Assembly: GCF_002238045.1 (NCBI RefSeq)
Contig: NZ_NBYO01000001.1
Location: forward strand, 1,402,161-1,466,160
Direction: 5' to 3'
Source: Notoacmeibacter marinus
Lineage (GTDB): Bacteria; Pseudomonadota; Alphaproteobacteria; Rhizobiales; Rhizobiaceae
DNA length: 64,000 bases
Shown here piece by piece: positions 9,020-17,458 of this stretch (within the stretch, counting starts at the first letter, position 1; each line of letters begins with the position of its first letter). The notes beneath the pieces were generated by a model. That model worked only from the letters and a program-made list of their open reading frames with translations, did no database searches and was not told the origin of the DNA. Made by a program: the position numbers and the translations under genes.

Positions 9020-9072
9020 TTTTAGCGAGTTGTTTAACGTGGCTGCAAGCCGGCCGGCCAAATCACCACAGA
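9020..9072 (-). ncRNA. SAM-II riboswitch upstream of metA
   Basis: Read on the minus strand, the leader contains GTGGTGATTTGGCC, GGCTTGCAGCCACG and TTAAACAACTCGCTAAAA in order. These are the conserved blocks of the SAM-II (metA) riboswitch: the GTGG/CCAC P1 stem, the GATTTG loop and the 3' GCTAAA strand of the pseudoknot. It ends about 90 bases before the metA ATG. SAM binding is known to reduce expression of the downstream gene in alphaproteobacteria. Confidence 0.93.
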
Positions 9073-9174
9073 CGCCAAAATAGGCGCCCTTTCAGACAGC
9101 GTCAATGTCCCCGTTTCAGCGTGCAGGACGATGGGCCGCCGCTTCGGCGGCGATTGCGGAAGCCCGGCGGACGA

Positions 9175-10017
9175 TCAGCGGGCCTGCTGTCGCGCCAGAA
9201 AGGCCATCCGCTCCAGCAGATGCACATCCTGCTCGTTCTTCAGCAATGCGCCATGCAGGCGGGGCAGGGCATTCTTGGCGTCGCCGCGCAGATCCTCCGG
9301 CGAGACATCGTCGGCGACGAGCAGGCGGATCCAGTCCAGCGCTTCCGATGTGGATGGTTTCTTTTTCAGGCCCGGCGTCTCGCGCAGTTCGTAGAACTGG
9401 TTGAGAGCGGACGCGACAAGGCGCTGCTTGATGTCCGGATAATGCACGTCGACGATTCTGGTCAGCGTCTCCAGATCGGGAAAGCGGATATAGTGGAAGA
9501 AGCAGCGGCGCAGGAAGGCGTCCGGCAGTTCCTTCTCATTGTTGGAGGTGATGATGACGATGGGTCGGTGTTTGGCGCGGATGGTCTCGTCGAGTTCGTA
9601 AACGAAGAACTCCATCCGATCGAGTTCCTGCAGCAGATCGTTCGGAAATTCGATATCGGCCTTGTCGATCTCGTCGATGAGAAGCACCACACGCCGGTCG
9701 GCGGTAAAAGCCTGCCAGAGCTTGCCCTTCTTGATGTAGTTGCGGATGTCCTCGAAACGCGGATCGCCGAGCTGGCTGTCGCGCAACCGAGAGACGGCAT
9801 CGTATTCGTAGAGGCCCTGTTGGGCGCGCGTCGTCGATTTGACGTTCCATTCGATCATCGGAACGCCGAGCGCCTCGGCCACCTGCCGCGCCAGTTCGGT
9901 CTTGCCGGTGCCCGGTTCGCCCTTGACGAGCAGCGGACGCTCCAGTGCGATGGCGGCATTCACCGCGACCATCAAATCCCTGTCGGCGACGTAGCTTTCG
10001 GTTCCCTCGAAACGCAT
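9175..10017 (-). CDS. MoxR-type AAA+ ATPase
   Basis: A 280-residue AAA+ ATPase of the MoxR group. Walker A is VKGEPGTGKTELARQVAE near residue 35, Walker B is VVLLIDEIDKADIEF, and sensor and arginine-finger regions follow (IITSNNEKELPDAFLRRCFF). MoxR ATPases use ATP to help insert cofactors or mature protein complexes, together with VWA proteins. The CoxE-like VWA protein at 5699-6895 is the likely partner. I chose MRFEGTESYVADRDL at 10017 as the start, as in related proteins; an ATG eight codons upstream is possible. Confidence 0.92.
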   Translation of the reverse strand: MRFEGTESYVADRDLMVAVNAAIALERPLLVKGEPGTGKTELARQVAEALGVPMIEWNVKSTTRAQQGLYEYDAVSRLRDSQLGDPRFEDIRNYIKKGKLWQAFTADRRVVLLIDEIDKADIEFPNDLLQELDRMEFFVYELDETIRAKHRPIVIITSNNEKELPDAFLRRCFFHYIRFPDLETLTRIVDVHYPDIKQRLVASALNQFYELRETPGLKKKPSTSEALDWIRLLVADDVSPEDLRGDAKNALPRLHGALLKNEQDVHLLERMAFLARQQAR

Positions 10018-10147
10018 TATGCTGTATATCCTTTGCTTCACTTCGGCGGCGCGGACATTAGGGGCCGCTACCGCTTCTCACAAGGACCGGTTTTTCACAC
10101 GCCCCTTTTGGTCCGGCGTCGGGCTTTCCGTGGTTGAGCGAACAGCC

Positions 10148-10153
10148 TATATA
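10148..10153 (+). promoter_or_regulatory. Probable -10 box of the 6S RNA promoter
   Basis: TATATA lies four bases before the inferred 5' end of the 6S RNA stem at 10158. No good -35 element at the normal distance is obvious, so only the -10 element is called. Confidence 0.4.
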
Positions 10154-10157
10154 AGCC

Positions 10158-10325
10158 GGAGAGCGGACTGCGCTTCTCGGCAGGCCAACACATTTCCGGG
10201 GCCTTATTGATCTCTTAGGGAGCTGTCCCTGACCGGGCCCGTGGGCCCGGATATACGGCGCCCACCTACCTTGTAGGTTCCCGGGATCGATCGCGCCACC
10301 GGTCGCCGCGGTCTGCTCACTCCTT
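10158..10325 (+). ncRNA. ssrS: 6S RNA
   Basis: 6S RNA mimics an open promoter and sequesters sigma-70 RNA polymerase. The 5' segment 10158-10171 (GGAGAGCGGACTGC) pairs, with G-U pairs, to 10308-10323 (GCGGTCTGCTCACTCC) as the closing stem. An inner stem pairs ATTGATC near 10207 with GATCGAT near 10285. The block CCACCTACCTTGTAGGTTCC is typical of alphaproteobacterial 6S RNAs as I recall them. It lies directly before the formyl-THF cyclo-ligase gene, the classical location of 6S RNA. About 168 bases; ends are inferred from the stem. It fills most of the gene-free stretch 10018-10341. Confidence 0.85.
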
Positions 10326-10341
10326 TGCACGACCGCCGATC

Positions 10342-10953
10342 GTGCGCGATCGGGCGTGGCGGATGGGCAGGCGTTTGAAGCATTCCGACAAATCGCAATT
10401 GCGCACCGAAGCCCTCCGAAGGCGCGACGCGCTTGATCCGGTCTTTCGGATCGAATGCGCCACTGCCATCGCCGCCCATGCCAGCCTAATCGGCGTGAAT
10501 GATGGCGAAATCGTCGCTGGCTACATGCCGATCCGCTCGGAGATCGACCCACGGCCGCTGATGCATGCGCTCGTGACGCGCGGCGCGCGGCTTTGTCTGC
10601 CGGCGGTCATCGACAGGACGACTATCGTGTTCCGCGAGATGACGAAGGAGACGCCGCTCGTCGATACCGGTTTCGGCACGATTGGGCCGGGGCCAGACGC
10701 CGCGCCCATGCAGCCCGGCATCGTTCTTCTGCCGCTCGCCGGTTTCGACAAGGCGGGTCATCGCCTCGGCTACGGGGCCGGCCATTACGACAGGGCGATC
10801 GCGCGAATGCGTGAAGCGGGCCGCGGGCCGCAACTGATCGGCTTGGCTTTCTCGATGCAGGAATGCGACGCCATTCCCGCAGCTGGGCACGATGTCCCAC
10901 TTGATGCGGTTATCACGGAAAACGGCTTGCGCCGTTTCGATCCGCCCGCTTAG
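10342..10953 (+). CDS. 5-formyltetrahydrofolate cyclo-ligase
   Basis: This enzyme (YgfA/MTHFS family) converts 5-formyl-THF to 5,10-methenyl-THF with ATP, returning stored folate to one-carbon metabolism. The 203-residue product has the family motifs IAGYMPIRSEIDPRPLM-like in the middle and LLPLAGFDKAGHRLGYGAGH with the characteristic GYGAGHYDR. The start is uncertain: GTG at 10342 or ATG at 10363; the extra residues are not clearly conserved. It follows 6S RNA by a few bases, and in many bacteria the two are co-transcribed. The YmdB-type gene follows after eight bases, so they form an operon. Confidence 0.93.
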   Translation: MRDRAWRMGRRLKHSDKSQLRTEALRRRDALDPVFRIECATAIAAHASLIGVNDGEIVAGYMPIRSEIDPRPLMHALVTRGARLCLPAVIDRTTIVFREMTKETPLVDTGFGTIGPGPDAAPMQPGIVLLPLAGFDKAGHRLGYGAGHYDRAIARMREAGRGPQLIGLAFSMQECDAIPAAGHDVPLDAVITENGLRRFDPPA

Positions 10954-10961
10954 AAGAGTTC

Positions 10962-11783
10962 ATGCGTTTTCTCTTTCTTGGCGATATGGTGGGCCGCACA
11001 GGCCGGATGGCGGTTTTCGAACGGCTGCCGGGGCTGATCTCTGATTATGCCCTCGATTTCGTAGTGGTGAATGGCGAGAACGCGGCGGGCGGGTTCGGCG
11101 TCACCGAAGCCATTCTGCATGACACGCTGGCTGCCGGGGCCGATGTTATGACGACCGGCAATCACGTCTTCGACCAGCCTGAGGCGCTCAGCTTTGCGCC
11201 GCGCGAGGACCGGTTCCTGCGTCCCGCCAACTATCCGAAGGGCACGGCCGGACGGGGCAGCGGGCTCTATGAAGCGAAGAACGGCGCGCGGGTGCTTGTC
11301 GCCAATCTGATGGGCCGGGTCTTCATGCATCCGGAACTGGACGATCCGTTCCACGCCGCCGAATCCATTCTTTCAGATGCCCCGCTCGGCGAAGTCTGCG
11401 ACGCCGCGATCTTCGATTTCCACGCCGAGGCGACGAGCGAGAAAGTCTGTTTCGGCCATTTTCTGGACGGCAAGGTTTCAGTTGTGGTCGGCACCCACAC
11501 CCACTGCCCGACAGCCGATCACATGATCCTTCCCGGCGGCACGGCCTATCAGAGCGATGCCGGCATGTGCGGCGACTACGATTCCTCGCTCGGCATGGAC
11601 AAGGAGGAGCCGCTCAACCGGTTCCTCTCCAAGGTGCCGAAAAGGCGGATGGAAGCGGCGACCGGCCCGGCGACGGTTTGTGGGTTATGCGTCGAAATTT
11701 CCGACCGGACGGGTCTTGCGGAAAAGGTCTCGCCGTTGCGGCTCGGACCGCTTCTCGGCGAGGCCCGCCCGGACTTCTGGTAA
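10962..11783 (+). CDS. YmdB-type metallophosphoesterase
   Basis: A 273-residue calcineurin-like metallophosphoesterase of the TIGR00282/YmdB group; characterised members hydrolyse 2',3'-cyclic nucleotides. Metal-ligand motifs are clear: LFLGDMVGRTGR at the N-terminus, VVNGENAAGG, MTTGNHVFDQ, and VVVGTHTHCPTAD followed by SDAGMCGDYDSSLGM. Length is normal and no signal peptide is present, so it is cytosolic. It begins eight bases after the cyclo-ligase gene and is probably co-translated with it. The biological substrate in this organism is not shown by the sequence. Confidence 0.93.
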   Translation: MRFLFLGDMVGRTGRMAVFERLPGLISDYALDFVVVNGENAAGGFGVTEAILHDTLAAGADVMTTGNHVFDQPEALSFAPREDRFLRPANYPKGTAGRGSGLYEAKNGARVLVANLMGRVFMHPELDDPFHAAESILSDAPLGEVCDAAIFDFHAEATSEKVCFGHFLDGKVSVVVGTHTHCPTADHMILPGGTAYQSDAGMCGDYDSSLGMDKEEPLNRFLSKVPKRRMEAATGPATVCGLCVEISDRTGLAEKVSPLRLGPLLGEARPDFW

Positions 11784-11857
11784 GAAATGTGCTTGAGCCG
11801 TCGGGCGGCTGGCTTAGATAGCGCATTTGTCGATTGCCCACGACCAATGGAATTGTC

Positions 11858-12640
11858 ATGCAAGCCATCATCGAATCCTTCGCCTACATCGGAACGCCGG
11901 AAGGCATCGCCGCGCTGATCACGCTGGTCGTGCTGGAGATCGTGCTCGGTATCGACAATCTGATCTTCATTTCGATCCTGACCAACAAGCTGCCTGAGCA
12001 CCAGCAGGACCGCGCGCGCAAGATCGGCATTTCGATGGCGCTGATCATGCGTCTGGCTCTTCTGGCGACGATCTCCTTCATCGTGCAGTTGACCGAGCCG
12101 CTCTTCACCCTGTTCGGGCACGGTTTTTCCTGGCGGGACATCATTCTGATTGCGGGCGGCCTCTTCCTGGTCTGGAAGGCCACGAAGGAGATCCACCACA
12201 CGGTCGATCCCGAGGACCCGAAAGAGAATATGGGAAAGATCGGCACGCTGACGATGGGCACCGCGATCGCGCAGATCCTTATCCTCGATCTGGTTTTCTC
12301 CATCGATTCGATCATCACGGCCGTCGGCATGACCGATGTGCTGGCGATCATGTTCATCGCGGTCATCACCGCCGTGATCGTCATGCTGATCGCCGCCAAT
12401 CCGCTCTCGCGTTTCATCGCGGCCAATCCGACCGTGGTGATGCTGGCGCTCGCTTTCCTGCTGATGATCGGCATGACGCTGATCGCCGACGGTTTCGGTT
12501 TCCATGTGCCGAAGGGTTACATCTACGCCGCCATGGCGTTCTCCGCGCTGGTCGAGGGCCTGAACATGCTGGCGCGGCGCAAGCGGCAGAGGGCCAAGGC
12601 TGCGGCAGAGGCCGAGGCGCCAAGCGCGCCGGCGCAGTGA
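11858..12640 (+). CDS. TerC family integral membrane protein
   Basis: A 260-residue polytopic protein of the TerC family, which includes metal efflux and exoenzyme-metallation factors. The conserved acidic motif [15 protein letters not shown] lies in the first membrane helix, and [18 protein letters not shown] in a later one; both Asp residues are expected to be metal ligands. Seven to eight hydrophobic segments are visible, and the C-terminus is a short basic-Ala tail. ATG at 11858 gives the usual N-terminus [16 protein letters not shown]. No yybP-ykoY riboswitch is present in the 74-base leader. Confidence 0.9.
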   Translation: MQAIIESFAYIGTPEGIAALITLVVLEIVLGIDNLIFISILTNKLPEHQQDRARKIGISMALIMRLALLATISFIVQLTEPLFTLFGHGFSWRDIILIAGGLFLVWKATKEIHHTVDPEDPKENMGKIGTLTMGTAIAQILILDLVFSIDSIITAVGMTDVLAIMFIAVITAVIVMLIAANPLSRFIAANPTVVMLALAFLLMIGMTLIADGFGFHVPKGYIYAAMAFSALVEGLNMLARRKRQRAKAAAEAEAPSAPAQ

Positions 12641-12658
12641 TCTGCTAGAGATCGATCA

Positions 12659-12690
12659 GCCCTGCCGGTCATTTCTCCGGCGGGCAGGGC
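12659..12690. terminator. GC-rich hairpin between convergent genes
   Basis: GCCCTGCCGG pairs with CCGGCGGGCAGGGC across a short loop TCATTTCT, between the TerC gene and the convergent metallo-beta-lactamase-fold gene. There is no strong T tract, so it may be a weak bidirectional terminator. Confidence 0.55.
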
Positions 12691-12804
12691 CGATCTGACG
12701 GCGCCACGGTTCGACCTTTCAAGCAGCGCCGCCGTCAGAGGTGGAGCCGCTATCGCAACGAGACTGCTGCGAAGCGCATGTGCCAGGCATAGGCGCATGT
12801 GGTG

Positions 12805-13689
12805 TCAGACACCCTTGAGGATCACGATGGTCGGGGTCCTCGGCAGGCTCCGGATCGACACGTCGATCGTGTCCTCGGTCTCGAACCGCACGTCGAAATT
12901 GCCGCGCGTTCGGGACAGGAAATCCTCGATCGGCGAAAAGCGGCGGTGCATCGGCAGAACGAGCCGCGCCTGCAGACGTTCGACCAGTTCGGCCATGGCG
13001 GAGGTGGATAGGGTCAGGCCGCCATCGACGGGCACCATAACGATGTCGAGCCGTCCGATGGCGGCGTGATGGGCATCCGTAAGCGGATGGTGCAGATGTC
13101 CAAGATGGCCGATGCACAGATCGGCGATCTCGAAGATGAAGATGGAATTGCCTGCGACCTCCATGCCGCCGCCGCGGCGGATGTCGGTCGGCACATTGCG
13201 GATCAGCGCATCGCCAACCGCCAGCCAGTGCCGTGCCGGCGCGCCGTTTTCGTCCGACCAGCCGCGCAGAACATGGGCAATGCCCGGATCGGGCGCAGGC
13301 GTCCAGTGGGTGATGTGGGCATGGTTCATGGTGACGATGTCGGGCAGGGGCCGTGCGCCGAACGCACCGGAGAAATCGGTCGCGATCCGCAGCCCCTGCG
13401 GCGTCTCGATTACGAAAGTGGAGTGGCCGGCGTAACGGATGCGTATCTCTGGCGGCTCATAGGCGCTCCATTGTAGGGGGGTATCCATTGCGCCTGGCAT
13501 CGCCCGCGCCAGTTGCACCGGAAGCGCCTGTCTCTGCAGGTCGCGGGCAACGAGCATGCAGCGGCTGGCCGCCTGCTTCTGCGCGGAGGGATCGATCGGT
13601 TCGAGAGGTGGAGCGGCGTATGCCGTGGCCGGCGCAAGAAGCAATCCGGCCAGCAAAGCGGCGGCAGACGATATGGCGACCTTCAGCAT
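12805..13689 (-). CDS. Exported metallo-beta-lactamase-fold protein
   Basis: A 294-residue protein with signal peptide MLKVAISSAAALLAGLLLAP and cleavage near TAYA. The fold is suggested by IRYAGHSTFVIETPQGLRI, DIVTMNHAHITHW, and LCIGHLGHLHHPL, similar to UlaG-like members of the superfamily. The usual HxHxDH metal motif is changed: NHAHITHW has Thr where Asp is expected, so metal occupancy may differ. ATG at 13689 follows GGAAGGACC. Substrate unknown. It is convergent with the TerC gene and shares the strand of the GFA gene upstream. Confidence 0.8.
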   Translation of the reverse strand: MLKVAISSAAALLAGLLLAPATAYAAPPLEPIDPSAQKQAASRCMLVARDLQRQALPVQLARAMPGAMDTPLQWSAYEPPEIRIRYAGHSTFVIETPQGLRIATDFSGAFGARPLPDIVTMNHAHITHWTPAPDPGIAHVLRGWSDENGAPARHWLAVGDALIRNVPTDIRRGGGMEVAGNSIFIFEIADLCIGHLGHLHHPLTDAHHAAIGRLDIVMVPVDGGLTLSTSAMAELVERLQARLVLPMHRRFSPIEDFLSRTRGNFDVRFETEDTIDVSIRSLPRTPTIVILKGV

Positions 13690-13774
13690 GGCGGGTCCTT
13701 CCATTCACCGATGGACGAGACCACCATACAGCCTTGAGTGGCGCAACGGTTGGACGCTCAACCTTTCCGAATTG

Positions 13775-14287
13775 TCATGTTTCGGGATCGACGCCAGCGG
13801 AGTAGGGCGACAGTCTGCGCGACCATCGCGCCTTCAGCTCTTCATAGTCGGGCGGCTGGCCCTGATAGACCAGATCGTCGGCGCGGAAGTCCAACCCGCC
13901 AATGGCGCTCGACACCCAGATATGGCCCACGGGGCGCAACCAGGACGTATCGTCCAGTGTCCCGGCCTTGATCGTGATGCGATCGTCCGGGCCGCCATCG
14001 AGACGGCCGTGAAACAGGCGGACGCCACAGGATGGGCAGAACCCGCCGGACTTCTCCGCGCCGCTATCGGCCTTCCAGCGAAGGATGGCCGGTTCGCTCT
14101 GGAGCGCCAGCGCCTGGCGGCGGATCAGGAGGGATGCGCCGGCGATCGACGAGGACTGGCGCTGACAGTTGGTGCAGTGGCACAGATAGAAGGTGAGGGG
14201 CGCTTCTTCTATCCGGTAGCGAACGGCGCCGCACTGGCAGCCGCCATGGAGGGGAAGGGGCGGAATCGTAATGGGTTCGTCTGTCAT
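13775..14287 (-). CDS. GFA family protein (glutathione-dependent formaldehyde-activating fold)
   Basis: A 170-residue zinc protein of the GFA/CENP-V family. The seven-cysteine pattern is complete: HGGCQCGAVRYRI, YLCHCTNCQRQ and GFCPSCGVRLFHG. Known members bind glutathione or S-hydroxymethyl-glutathione, though many have unknown function. MTDEPITIPPLPL at 14287 is used as the start, since the longer frame upstream runs into the yebC promoter region and looks non-coding. The gene is divergent from yebC. Confidence 0.87.
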   Translation of the reverse strand: MTDEPITIPPLPLHGGCQCGAVRYRIEEAPLTFYLCHCTNCQRQSSSIAGASLLIRRQALALQSEPAILRWKADSGAEKSGGFCPSCGVRLFHGRLDGGPDDRITIKAGTLDDTSWLRPVGHIWVSSAIGGLDFRADDLVYQGQPPDYEELKARWSRRLSPYSAGVDPET

Positions 14288-14439
14288 CTTCGTATCATTT
14301 CCACGGTTTCTTCGCCCGGGCAAATGAACTATAAGCGCGCCCGATCCAGATACTTTCGGGGACCGCCCACCGGCTGCCTGACGCGCCGAATGAATGTGGT
14401 GCTGAAACGTCGCCCCGAAGCAGACACGGGAGACCCGCC

Positions 14440-15186
14440 ATGGCCGGCCATTCACAATTCAAGAACATCATGCACCGCAAGGGGCGGCAGGATGCCGTCC
14501 GTTCCAAGATGTTTTCCAAGCTGGCGCGCGAGATCACCGTGGCCGCGAAGATGGGCGCGCCCGACCCCGACATGAACCCACGCCTTCGCCTTGCCGTGAA
14601 CAACGCCAAGTCGCAGTCCATGCCCAAGGACAATATCCAGCGGGCGATCAACAAGGCGTCCGGCGGCGACAGCGAAAACTATGAAGAGGTGCGCTATGAG
14701 GGCTATGGGCCGGGTGGCGTCGCCTTCATCGTCGAAGCGCTGACCGACAATCGCAACCGCACCGCCTCGAATGTGCGCACGGCTTTCACGAAAAGCGGCG
14801 GCGCGATGGGCGAAACCGGCTCCGTCGCCTTCATGTTCGAGCGTGTCGGCGAAATCGTCTACAAGGCGGAAGCAGGCGATGCCGAGGCGGTGATGGAAGC
14901 GGCCATCGAAGCCGGGGCCGAGGACGTACAGTCCGATGAGAACGGCCATACAATCTATTGCGCGTTCGAGGATATCGGCGACGTTTCCGGCGCGCTGGAA
15001 AGCGGCCTCGGCGAAGCAGAGAGCGTCAAGGCCATATGGAAGCCGCAAACCACGACGCCGGTCGATGAGGAAAAGGCCGAAAGTGTTCTGAAAATGATCG
15101 ATAGGCTCGATGAAGATGACGACGTCCAGAACGTCTACGCCAATTTCGAAGTCGACGACGAGACGATGGCCAAGCTCTCGGCTTAG
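14440..15186 (+). CDS. YebC/PmpR family protein
   Basis: A 248-residue TACO1/YebC family protein, described as a DNA-binding regulator and, more recently, as a translation factor for difficult motifs. The N-terminus [20 protein letters not shown] is diagnostic; further blocks are [16 protein letters not shown] and [19 protein letters not shown]. In many alphaproteobacteria yebC precedes ruvC; here ruvC is 12 kb away, so the usual linkage has been broken. A Rdx-family gene follows 51 bases later on the same strand. Confidence 0.96.
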   Translation: MAGHSQFKNIMHRKGRQDAVRSKMFSKLAREITVAAKMGAPDPDMNPRLRLAVNNAKSQSMPKDNIQRAINKASGGDSENYEEVRYEGYGPGGVAFIVEALTDNRNRTASNVRTAFTKSGGAMGETGSVAFMFERVGEIVYKAEAGDAEAVMEAAIEAGAEDVQSDENGHTIYCAFEDIGDVSGALESGLGEAESVKAIWKPQTTTPVDEEKAESVLKMIDRLDEDDDVQNVYANFEVDDETMAKLSA

Positions 15187-15237
15187 GCAGGGTGGTATCG
15201 TCCGGCCAGTATTTCACGAACGAAGCAGGGTAATGTC

Positions 15238-15579
15238 ATGACCGCTACACCGGATGCGCCCGTCGGGCAGGATCGCGGCGCGTCCGTCGAAGCGCAGGCG
15301 GGCCACGGCCCGCGTATCGCGATCACCTATTGCACGCGCTGCAACTGGCTGCTCCGGGCCGGTTGGCTCGGCAGCGAACTGCTCTCCACCTTTGCGACCG
15401 AGATCGGAGAAGTGGCGCTGGTTCCCGATGCGACCGGTGGCGTGTTCACGGTCGACGTCGGCAATCGCCGTGTCTGGGACAGGGCGGCGGAAGAGCGGTT
15501 TCCAGAAGCCAAGGAACTGAAACAGCGCGTACGCGATCTGATCGATCCGGATCGCGATCTCGGCCATGCGGACCGTTAG
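15238..15579 (+). CDS. SelT/SelW/SelH (Rdx) family protein
   Basis: A 113-residue thioredoxin-like protein of the Rdx group. The redox motif is CTRC in ITYCTRCNWLLRAGWLGSEL; selenoprotein relatives carry selenocysteine at the second Cys position, but here both are Cys. A short Ala/Gly-rich N-terminal extension precedes the domain. It probably takes part in thiol redox chemistry, but its partner is not known. It lies just downstream of yebC and convergent with the cupin gene. Confidence 0.87.
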   Translation: MTATPDAPVGQDRGASVEAQAGHGPRIAITYCTRCNWLLRAGWLGSELLSTFATEIGEVALVPDATGGVFTVDVGNRRVWDRAAEERFPEAKELKQRVRDLIDPDRDLGHADR

Positions 15580-15622
15580 TCAGGCCCGATCCCACTTTCC
15601 AGTCCCTCATCGAACAGCGCGT

Positions 15623-16051
15623 TCAACCGGGTTCCCAATCCGGCGCTGCCAGTTCGAAGCCGGAAAAGTCGAAGCCCGGCGCAACGGTGCAGCTGACCAG
15701 CACCCACCCATCGAGCGGACGGGCAGCCTGCCAGGCATTGGCAGGGACGAGCGCGTGAGGAACGTCGCCGTCCAATAGTTCAGGTCCGAGGCGGAGCGCA
15801 GACGTCGTATCGTCGCCTTCGGCCAGCACACGCAATTCGAGCGGACCACCGGCGTGCCAGAACCACAGTTCGGCCGCATCCACCCGGTGCCAATGGCTCT
15901 TCTGATCCGCTTCGAGAAGGAAGAGAATGGCGGTGCCGACCGCCCGCCCTTCCGCGCCAGCCGGGCCGCGCCATGTTTCCCGATACCAGCCACCCTCCGG
16001 ATGGGGCTGTAACTGAAAGCGTTCAATGATGCGGTGGGCCTGTTCTGTCAT
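15623..16051 (-). CDS. DUF985 cupin-like protein
   Basis: A 142-residue RmlC-like cupin of the DUF985 family. The signature LQPHPEGGWYRETWRG is at residues 15-30, and HWHRVDAAELWFWHAG gives the double-stranded beta-helix His positions. ATG at 16051. Function unknown; related proteins are small metal-binding cupins. It is convergent with the Rdx gene. Confidence 0.88.
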   Translation of the reverse strand: MTEQAHRIIERFQLQPHPEGGWYRETWRGPAGAEGRAVGTAILFLLEADQKSHWHRVDAAELWFWHAGGPLELRVLAEGDDTTSALRLGPELLDGDVPHALVPANAWQAARPLDGWVLVSCTVAPGFDFSGFELAAPDWEPG

Positions 16052-16210
16052 CGTACTCGTTCGGTTGTCGGATCAATGATTTCGAAGGGTTAGTACCGGT
16101 TTGCCGTCCGTCCCATGCCATTCGGTAAAAAGCTGTCATAATTTCGGCTTGAACGTCCGGCAGTATCTTTGCCTCACCTCCCCGGACCCTGGTATCGAAG
16201 TCATAGTTCC

Positions 16211-16939
16211 ATGCTTTTCCCTTCTCGGCTGACGATTTGCGCGGCTTTGCTGCTCGCGCCGCTTGCAACGCCCGCCTTTGCGACGGACAGGCTTGAAGAG
16301 AAAATGATCGATCGCCCTCCGGACAACTATATCGCGGTGCAGGAGGCGCGGGAGGACGAGCGCGAGCGTATGGAAGCCGCCGGTTTGAACGATGGACAAA
16401 AGCTGACGCTCTCATCCTTTGCGCCGAAGGCGGGCGCTATCAATTCCGGCGCCGAACGCCTGCGGGCTTCCATGGCCGAACCGGACGCCAAGCCGCAGAA
16501 TGACATCGCGCTTCTGTCCAGCCTGGAAGGCGACTGGTCGGGATCGGGCGACACCTATCTGGACAAGCTGGGCAAGGAGCTTTCGGTATCCTGCGACTTC
16601 TCGATCGACCGGGAGCAGGCGGATGTCTCGCTCGACGGCGAATGCGGTGCCCTTTTCCTCAAGCGCGCCATTGGCATCCAGCTCAACCCGAAGAAGGATG
16701 GCAAGGTCGATGGGACCTATCTGGCTCTCAAGGAAGGGCCGACCCGTCTCGAGGGCCGTCTGACGGCGCCGGACACGATGTCACTGACGATGCACTGGCC
16801 GAAGGTGGTCATGGGTGATCGTGTCGCCAAGATGACGCTTATCCGCACCGGACCGGACAGCTTCCGTCAGATCGTCTCCGACAAGCAGAACGGCAAGGAG
16901 CGGGTGACGAGCGACATCACTTTCGAACGCAAGATCTGA
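16211..16939 (+). CDS. Exported protein of unknown function
   Basis: A 242-residue secreted protein. The N-terminus MLFPSRLTICAALLLAPLAT followed by PAFA is a good signal peptide, so the ATG at 16211 is used rather than an upstream in-frame ATG. The mature part contains GDWSGSGDTYLDKLGKELSV near residue 110 and ITFERKI at the end, suggesting a beta-rich domain that may bind a hydrophobic ligand, but this is inference. A strong terminator follows at 16973. I do not recognise a named family with confidence. Confidence 0.75.
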   Translation: MLFPSRLTICAALLLAPLATPAFATDRLEEKMIDRPPDNYIAVQEAREDERERMEAAGLNDGQKLTLSSFAPKAGAINSGAERLRASMAEPDAKPQNDIALLSSLEGDWSGSGDTYLDKLGKELSVSCDFSIDREQADVSLDGECGALFLKRAIGIQLNPKKDGKVDGTYLALKEGPTRLEGRLTAPDTMSLTMHWPKVVMGDRVAKMTLIRTGPDSFRQIVSDKQNGKERVTSDITFERKI

Positions 16940-16972
16940 CCACGCCGAACTTTTACACCGTCAAACGAAGAT

Positions 16973-17004
16973 AACCCCGGAGCGATGGACGCGCCGGGGT
17001 TTTT
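16973..17004 (+). terminator. Intrinsic terminator after the exported-protein gene
   Basis: AACCCCGG and CCGGGGTT form an eight-base-pair stem around a 13-base loop, followed by TTTTT. It lies 34 bases after the stop codon, before the convergent rpmE. Confidence 0.85.
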
Positions 17005-17036
17005 CTCGTTCGGGTCAGCCGTGAGGCAGACGGCGA

Positions 17037-17258
17037 TCAGATGCCCAGATTGCCGAACTTGTTCTTGAAGCGCGAGACGCGGCCGCCACGGTCGACCAGG
17101 TTCTGCTGGCCGCCGGTCCATGCCGGATGGGTCCGCGGATCGATGTCGAGGTTCAGCGTGTCACCTTCGCTGCCCCAGGTCGAGCGGGTCTGATAGCTCG
17201 TACCGTCGGTCAGGTTGACGGTGATGGTGTGGTATTCGGGATGGATATCGGCCTTCAT
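17037..17258 (-). CDS. rpmE: 50S ribosomal protein L31
   Basis: A 73-residue ribosomal protein L31. It begins [20 protein letters not shown] and contains the conserved [19 protein letters not shown] and [11 protein letters not shown]. It has no cysteines, so it is a zinc-independent (C-minus) form. Divergent from the ABC exporter gene, with 200 bases between them for both promoters. Confidence 0.98.
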   Translation of the reverse strand: MKADIHPEYHTITVNLTDGTSYQTRSTWGSEGDTLNLDIDPRTHPAWTGGQQNLVDRGGRVSRFKNKFGNLGI

Positions 17259-17458
17259 TGTCGCGCTCTTCAGTCCTACGTTTCGACAGGATCGAAGTCG
17301 CCTCGGCGATGCTCCGGAACGGCCCTGCCATAAATTGTTCCGCTAAAGGCGGGCTGGCGAAATGTCGCCCTTGGCCCGCGCGTTCGGCGTGCCTATACAG
17401 GAGCCGGGATTTTGGGGCAAGGCCGAAGCAGTCGCTCGCGGCTCGAAAGGAAAATATC

